From: Thermoplasmatota archaeon
GTDB taxonomy: Archaea > Thermoplasmatota > Penumbrarchaeia > Penumbrarchaeales > Penumbrarchaeaceae
Direction: 5' to 3'
Length of the DNA: 10,285 nucleotides
NCBI GenBank assembly: GCA_030591285.1
Contig: JAUVBH010000032.1
Span: forward strand, 1 to 10,285
Shown here: positions 7,198-10,285 of the stretch, piece by piece
How the letters are laid out: each line of letters starts with the position of its first letter
Position numbering within the stretch: position 1 is the first letter of the stretch
Notes under the pieces: generated by a model
Told to the model about the DNA's origin: nothing
Database searches by the model: none
Seen by the model: only the letters and a program-made list of their open reading frames with translations
Made by a program: the position numbers and the translations under genes

Positions 7198-7224
7198 ATG
7201 GGGCAGGTCAATTGCCTGCCCCAT
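7198..7224 (+). terminator. Strong hairpin after the repeat-protein gene
   Basis: ATGGGGCAGG (7198-7207) pairs perfectly with CCTGCCCCAT (7215-7224) over a seven-base loop, followed by a short T-rich CTTTCCT. It begins 12 bases after the stop and ends 24 bases before the next start. It may end transcription, protect the 3' end or reduce expression of the next gene. Archaeal terminators usually rely on T tracts rather than hairpins, so the role is moderate inference. Confidence 0.55.
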
Positions 7225-7235
7225 CTTTCCTAATT

Positions 7236-7244
7236 GGAGATGAT
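7236..7244 (+). promoter_or_regulatory. Ribosome binding site favouring a TTG start at 7249
   Basis: GGAGATGAT matches the archaeal site GGAGGTGAT at eight of nine bases and ends four bases before TTG 7249. The ATG at 7240 lies inside this site and would have no binding site of its own at normal distance. Confidence 0.5.
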
Positions 7245-7248
7245 TGGT

Positions 7249-8799
7249 TTGAGAAGGAGCATGTGGATAAAGACCGCATCCGCCGTAATCATCTCAGCTT
7301 TTATTCTAATGATCTTCTACCCAGCAGTCGATGCTCAAACCCTTTCGGTAAGGGAAGTTGAACCCATAGAGGGAGGGATCCAATACAATACCACCAAGGG
7401 TAAAACGAGGGAGTTGGGTGGAGGGGAATTCATCAAATTAGATATCGGGAAGTCCACCACACTGATATTCATCTGGGGCAACAGGGATATCAAAGCTCCG
7501 ATCACAGTGGTCAGCAAAGGAGTGGAGATCGTTGGCCAAATGGAAACAAGGAACGGATCGAAGAAACCCGTCACAAGTGAGGTTATCACCGTCTATCGGC
7601 TCGAAAACCTTGTTGAGTTCGAAGATGCCAACAAGAATGGATTGTACGATCCCAGACCCAGGGCAACAAATGTGGATTCCGAGAATGACAGGATCATCAA
7701 AACATTATCACTATCCCTTGCCTGGTCATTCCAGCAAAGAGCCCCTGTAAGAACAAAGGATGGACTTGAATGGACCTTTGTCCTTGAAGCCAGGAATGTC
7801 TCTTATTCAAGAACTGCGGCAAGCAGCGTCAGACCCCAGGTCAGTGCTGATCGTGGTTCTGCTTTTGTGGAGAGTATACGGTTCGTCTTTCGTCTCTCCG
7901 TTAAAAGCACCAGGGAAGCAAAATTGGTCACGGATATTGAAGATATAAACGCAGTCTCATTGACAGCCGATAATAGACAGATTTCAAAATACGACCTGGA
8001 AAAGATCAATGTCACCACAAAGATGGATCATGATATCAATGGGTGGGATTTCAGCAATGATAACAAGAAACCCGCCCTTTTATTGAAATTCGGTCTGAAT
8101 ATGGGAAGGACCTTCGATCTTTCCCTTATCAAAGATATCTCGGATCCATTGAAAACAAAATTGTATGGAGATCCTTCGATAGGGGTCCAGTATTCAGATC
8201 TACCAAGGAAAACCCTTTGGGACGAATACAGAGTAAAACCACTTCTGAAATATCTGGATACCAACGGAGATGGCGACATAGAGATGGAAAGTGGTAGTTC
8301 ACTTCTTGCAAGGTATTTCTGGAACGATGATCTACTTGAGATGAATGATCAGGGAGGAAGGTCCCTGAGGGCAAACCTTCAATTTACGAATATGTCCATC
8401 ATCGAACCCACCGATCCTGTCTGGAAGAACGGCTTCTTTGGCGGCAGGACCGGAATTGGATTATCCGTACAAGGAGCTTATGTTTATCCACGTGCACTGA
8501 ATATTCACCATGATCCAGGCATCCAGACATTCGGGTGGAGTGTCATCGAAAAGGAAGAAAAAACCGGTCGTGATGATGATGGCCATATCATTCCTGGGCT
8601 CCTACCGTTCACACCAACTGAAGCCACTGTTGCATTGGCACTTATTGTGGTCATAGTCCTCGTTGCAGTTGCGATAATCTCAGCATTGACAAGAAGAAGA
8701 CTCTATCCAGGTGATGAAGAGCTTTGGAAAGAGGAAGAAGAAGAGGTCTTCGTTGCCAAGACAAAGAAGCGGGATTGGGATAAATTGCGGCCAAAATGA
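7249..8799 (+). CDS. Exported type I membrane protein of unknown function
   Basis: I do not recognise the family. From TTG 7249 the protein has 516 residues. It begins with a signal peptide (MRRSMWIKTASAVIISAFIL followed by MIFYPAVDAQ, cleavage likely after VDA). A large extracellular part of about 430 residues follows, mostly alternating strand-like sequence. One transmembrane helix is at about 459-481 (ATVALALIVVIVLVAVAIIS), followed by RRR as a stop-transfer signal and a short cytoplasmic tail with EEEEE and a basic end. Two isolated calcium-loop-like motifs are seen: DANKNGLYD (126-134) and DTNGDGDIE (337-345). These recall the loops of the preceding gene's product. Several NxS/T sites could be N-glycosylated. 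ATG 7240 and ATG 7261 are alternative starts. The gene lies 63 bases after the repeat-protein stop with a hairpin between. A surface role alongside its neighbour is inference. Confidence 0.82.
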   Translation: MRRSMWIKTASAVIISAFILMIFYPAVDAQTLSVREVEPIEGGIQYNTTKGKTRELGGGEFIKLDIGKSTTLIFIWGNRDIKAPITVVSKGVEIVGQMETRNGSKKPVTSEVITVYRLENLVEFEDANKNGLYDPRPRATNVDSENDRIIKTLSLSLAWSFQQRAPVRTKDGLEWTFVLEARNVSYSRTAASSVRPQVSADRGSAFVESIRFVFRLSVKSTREAKLVTDIEDINAVSLTADNRQISKYDLEKINVTTKMDHDINGWDFSNDNKKPALLLKFGLNMGRTFDLSLIKDISDPLKTKLYGDPSIGVQYSDLPRKTLWDEYRVKPLLKYLDTNGDGDIEMESGSSLLARYFWNDDLLEMNDQGGRSLRANLQFTNMSIIEPTDPVWKNGFFGGRTGIGLSVQGAYVYPRALNIHHDPGIQTFGWSVIEKEEKTGRDDDGHIIPGLLPFTPTEATVALALIVVIVLVAVAIISALTRRRLYPGDEELWKEEEEEVFVAKTKKRDWDKLRPK

Positions 8800-8825
8800 G
8801 GGGGATCTGAGAATTTGGACGACAA

Positions 8826-8835
8826 TTTATTAATT
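8826..8835 (+). promoter_or_regulatory. TATA box for a probably leaderless zinc-ribbon gene
   Basis: TTTATTAATT lies in an AT-rich patch with its centre near 8830, about 26 bases before ATG 8856. In archaea this distance places the transcription start at or next to the ATG. No ribosome-binding site is present before 8856, which agrees with a leaderless message. Confidence 0.6.
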
Positions 8836-8855
8836 GATGAATTTTGTCAATAATC

Positions 8856-9938
8856 ATGGCAGGGTATCCTGACCGTTGTCCATCCTGCAAGGAACCCAAT
8901 ATTGCAAACCTCAATTACTGCGCAGTATGCGGCATACATTTCAAGAGGAGTGCATCCCAGACCCAGGCTAAACCTGCAAGTAAGAAAGCGGTCTCTAAGG
9001 ATCAAAAGATCAATGTCAAGAAACTTAAAAAGAAGAAAGAGTTGATAGATCTCTACAAAAGGAAAAAAATATCCAACGAACAATTTTCAAAAGGTATGGC
9101 AAAACTTGGCTATTCGACCGATGTCGAGAAAGCACTGGAGTTCAAGAAGTATATTAAGGCCCAGATCCAGGCATTCGAGGATCTGGATGTGTCGGGAGCC
9201 GAGGAGGGAGGATACCATTATGATCCAAATGAATCTGAAGCAAAACTCCCCAGGGATGAAAATGGCAACGTTATCATTGACTTCTCTATCGGTCCTACCC
9301 CTGCTGCTTCTCACCCTACTCGAACCGAAACCTATGCCGAGCCCAGAATGATATCTTCAAGACCACCTCCCACCACAACCTCATCAGGAGGTCCTCTTTT
9401 TGGAGAAACACTCTTCGGTGGTTCAAGCTCTACCAAGCAGAAGCCCCCAAGGAAAGAGATACCAAAAGCTACCTTGAAAAGAGATGTTCCAGTTGGACAT
9501 AGGAAAAATCTCCACAGGAGAAAGAAGGACGACATGGAATGGGATGACGAAGAGGATGAGGAAGTGGTTGTTGAAGAAGAGTTCGAGATCGACCTGGATG
9601 ATGAGGATGTCCAGGGAGAGAGCGGTTGGTGGGATGATGACGAGTGGGAACTGGATTGGAGCGATGAGGACGAGGAGGATTGGGAGGACTGGGAGATCGA
9701 CTCCGATGAGGATGATGAATGGGAGATGTGGGAAGAGGAACATGATCATCCATCGGGATTGACCATCGAATTCGAAGATGATGAGGAAGACGAAGAAGAG
9801 GACGAGGACGATGATGTCTTTGATCCCCGAACCTATCGAAAGGTAGAAGTGGAGGAGGATGAAGACGAAGAGGAAGAAGAAAAAGACGATGATGAAGATT
9901 GGGATGAACCTCGGGCTCGGAGAAAGAGAAGACATTAA
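8856..9938 (+). CDS. Zinc-ribbon protein with SHOCT-like segment and very acidic Trp-rich tail
   Basis: From ATG 8856 the protein has 360 residues. Residues 8-25 hold a zinc ribbon (CPSC then CAVC, cysteines 8, 11, 22, 25). A Lys-rich stretch follows (44-72), then a helical segment LIDLYKRKKISNEQFSKGMA (about 63-82) that resembles SHOCT-type short helical domains; this likeness is tentative. Residues about 125-205 are a Pro/Ser/Thr-rich linker, followed by a basic patch (HRKNLHRRKK, 215-224). Residues 225-350 are dominated by Asp and Glu with ten tryptophans (229, 258, 259, 264, 268, 276, 279, 289, 292, 349). The end RARRKRRH is strongly basic. There is no signal peptide or membrane helix, so it should be cytoplasmic. 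A TTG at 8844 in frame would add four residues but lacks support. The function is unknown; binding to a basic partner (DNA-binding protein, ribosomal protein) is a guess from charge only. Confidence 0.82.
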   Translation: MAGYPDRCPSCKEPNIANLNYCAVCGIHFKRSASQTQAKPASKKAVSKDQKINVKKLKKKKELIDLYKRKKISNEQFSKGMAKLGYSTDVEKALEFKKYIKAQIQAFEDLDVSGAEEGGYHYDPNESEAKLPRDENGNVIIDFSIGPTPAASHPTRTETYAEPRMISSRPPPTTTSSGGPLFGETLFGGSSSTKQKPPRKEIPKATLKRDVPVGHRKNLHRRKKDDMEWDDEEDEEVVVEEEFEIDLDDEDVQGESGWWDDDEWELDWSDEDEEDWEDWEIDSDEDDEWEMWEEEHDHPSGLTIEFEDDEEDEEEDEDDDVFDPRTYRKVEVEEDEDEEEEEKDDDEDWDEPRARRKRRH

Positions 9939-9967
9939 AAAAGAGTTCAATATTTACCCCTTCATCT

Positions 9968-9974
9968 GGTGATC
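9968..9974 (+). promoter_or_regulatory. Ribosome binding site of the DUF1844-family gene
   Basis: GGTGATC is an exact match to the 3' part of the archaeal site complementary to the 16S tail. It lies three bases before ATG 9978, close but acceptable, and fixes the start of the last gene. Confidence 0.6.
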
Positions 9975-9977
9975 ACT

Positions 9978-10285
9978 ATGTCTGATGAAGATAATCCTGA
10001 GAAAGAACTGGACCAAGAAGAGGTCCAGAAGGAAATGGCCAAAATGTTGACAAATGTCAAGGACATGACACTTTACAATCTCTCGGTCCTGGCATCCCAA
10101 GCATGGCATCATCTTGGTCTTGTACCGATCCCTGGAGTTGGATCTTCAGAAATTGACCTCGAACAGGCAAAGATGGCCATCGACCTTCTGGAAGCAAATT
10201 TGAAGGTGATGTCGCCACACCTGGAAAAGGATGTGGACAAACAGTTCAAACAGGTCTTGATGGACCTTCAGCTCAATTTCGTGAA
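9978..10285 (+). CDS. DUF1844-family protein (3'-truncated)
   Basis: The first 102 codons lie in the window; the end is cut off. After an acidic, probably disordered start (MSDEDNPEKELDQEEVQKEM) comes a helical domain. Its core NLSVLASQAWHHLGLVPIPG, then IDLEQAKMAIDLLEANLK and FKQVLMDLQLNFV, match the DUF1844 pattern of small helical proteins (the AxxHLGLVPxPxxG and DLxxAxxxIDxL parts). The family has no established biochemical role that I know of. No signal or membrane segment is present in the visible part. It starts 39 bases after the zinc-ribbon gene on the same strand and has its own ribosome-binding site, so co-transcription with that gene is possible. Confidence 0.75.
   Translation, partial: MSDEDNPEKELDQEEVQKEMAKMLTNVKDMTLYNLSVLASQAWHHLGLVPIPGVGSSEIDLEQAKMAIDLLEANLKVMSPHLEKDVDKQFKQVLMDLQLNFV

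Noticed and set aside
8821..8848. Short inverted repeat GACAA ... TTGTC around the TATA box of the zinc-ribbon gene
   Set aside because: Arms of only five bases in AT-rich sequence are expected by chance.
9423..9950. A 175-codon minus-strand open frame rich in Ile, Phe and Leu that looks like a membrane protein
   Set aside because: It is the mirror of the acidic GAN/GAT codons of the zinc-ribbon gene; antisense of Asp/Glu codons gives Ile/Leu/Phe/Val. It has no promoter or binding site.
1..10285. Mobile element or recently transferred island
   Set aside because: No transposase, integrase, attachment repeats or tRNA, and no visible shift in composition or codon use apart from the low-complexity acidic tail.

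Overview
The window looks like a stretch of archaeal chromosome, most likely euryarchaeal and possibly Thermoplasmatota. The domain call rests on T/A-rich archaeal TATA boxes about 25-70 bases before starts (TTTATATA at 5642-5649; a TTTATTAATT element at 8826-8835 placed for a leaderless message), Shine-Dalgarno sites matching the archaeal 16S tail (GGAGGT, GGTGATC), frequent GTG and TTG starts, and a winged-helix/STAND/TPR protein of a kind common in archaea. The phylum is inference only. There are no transposases, integrases, CRISPR arrays, tRNAs or rRNAs, and base composition looks even.

Left part (1-1517): the end of a rubredoxin or rubredoxin-type domain, then a complete endonuclease IV (AP endonuclease, all nine metal ligands present) on the plus strand. 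A convergent, unrecognised 195-residue protein on the minus strand overlaps the nuclease gene tail-to-tail by 33 bases. Middle part (1518-5594): an intergenic region with a perfect 15-base palindrome precedes an NAD-dependent sugar-nucleotide epimerase. Its stop codon overlaps the start of a 985-residue winged-helix/STAND-ATPase/TPR protein (MalT-like layout), suggesting a translationally coupled pair.

Right part (5595-8799): after a promoter with a paired direct repeat and a clear TATA box comes an exported protein. Most of it is a strict 21-residue array of DxDxDGxPE calcium-loop motifs, eleven units in perfect register plus a separated first unit, with a charged Pro/Glu tail. A hairpin follows. 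Next is a second exported protein anchored by one C-terminal membrane helix, of unknown function, with two isolated calcium-loop-like motifs. The two probably act at the cell surface.

End (8800-10285): a probably leaderless gene encodes a zinc-ribbon protein with a SHOCT-like helical segment and a very acidic tryptophan-rich tail. It is followed by the start of a DUF1844-family gene cut by the window edge.

The strongest candidates for something undescribed are the 21-residue calcium-loop array, its neighbouring surface protein, and the acidic/Trp-rich zinc-ribbon protein. The coupled epimerase/STAND pair is the next most interesting. Nothing here proves that these form one system.
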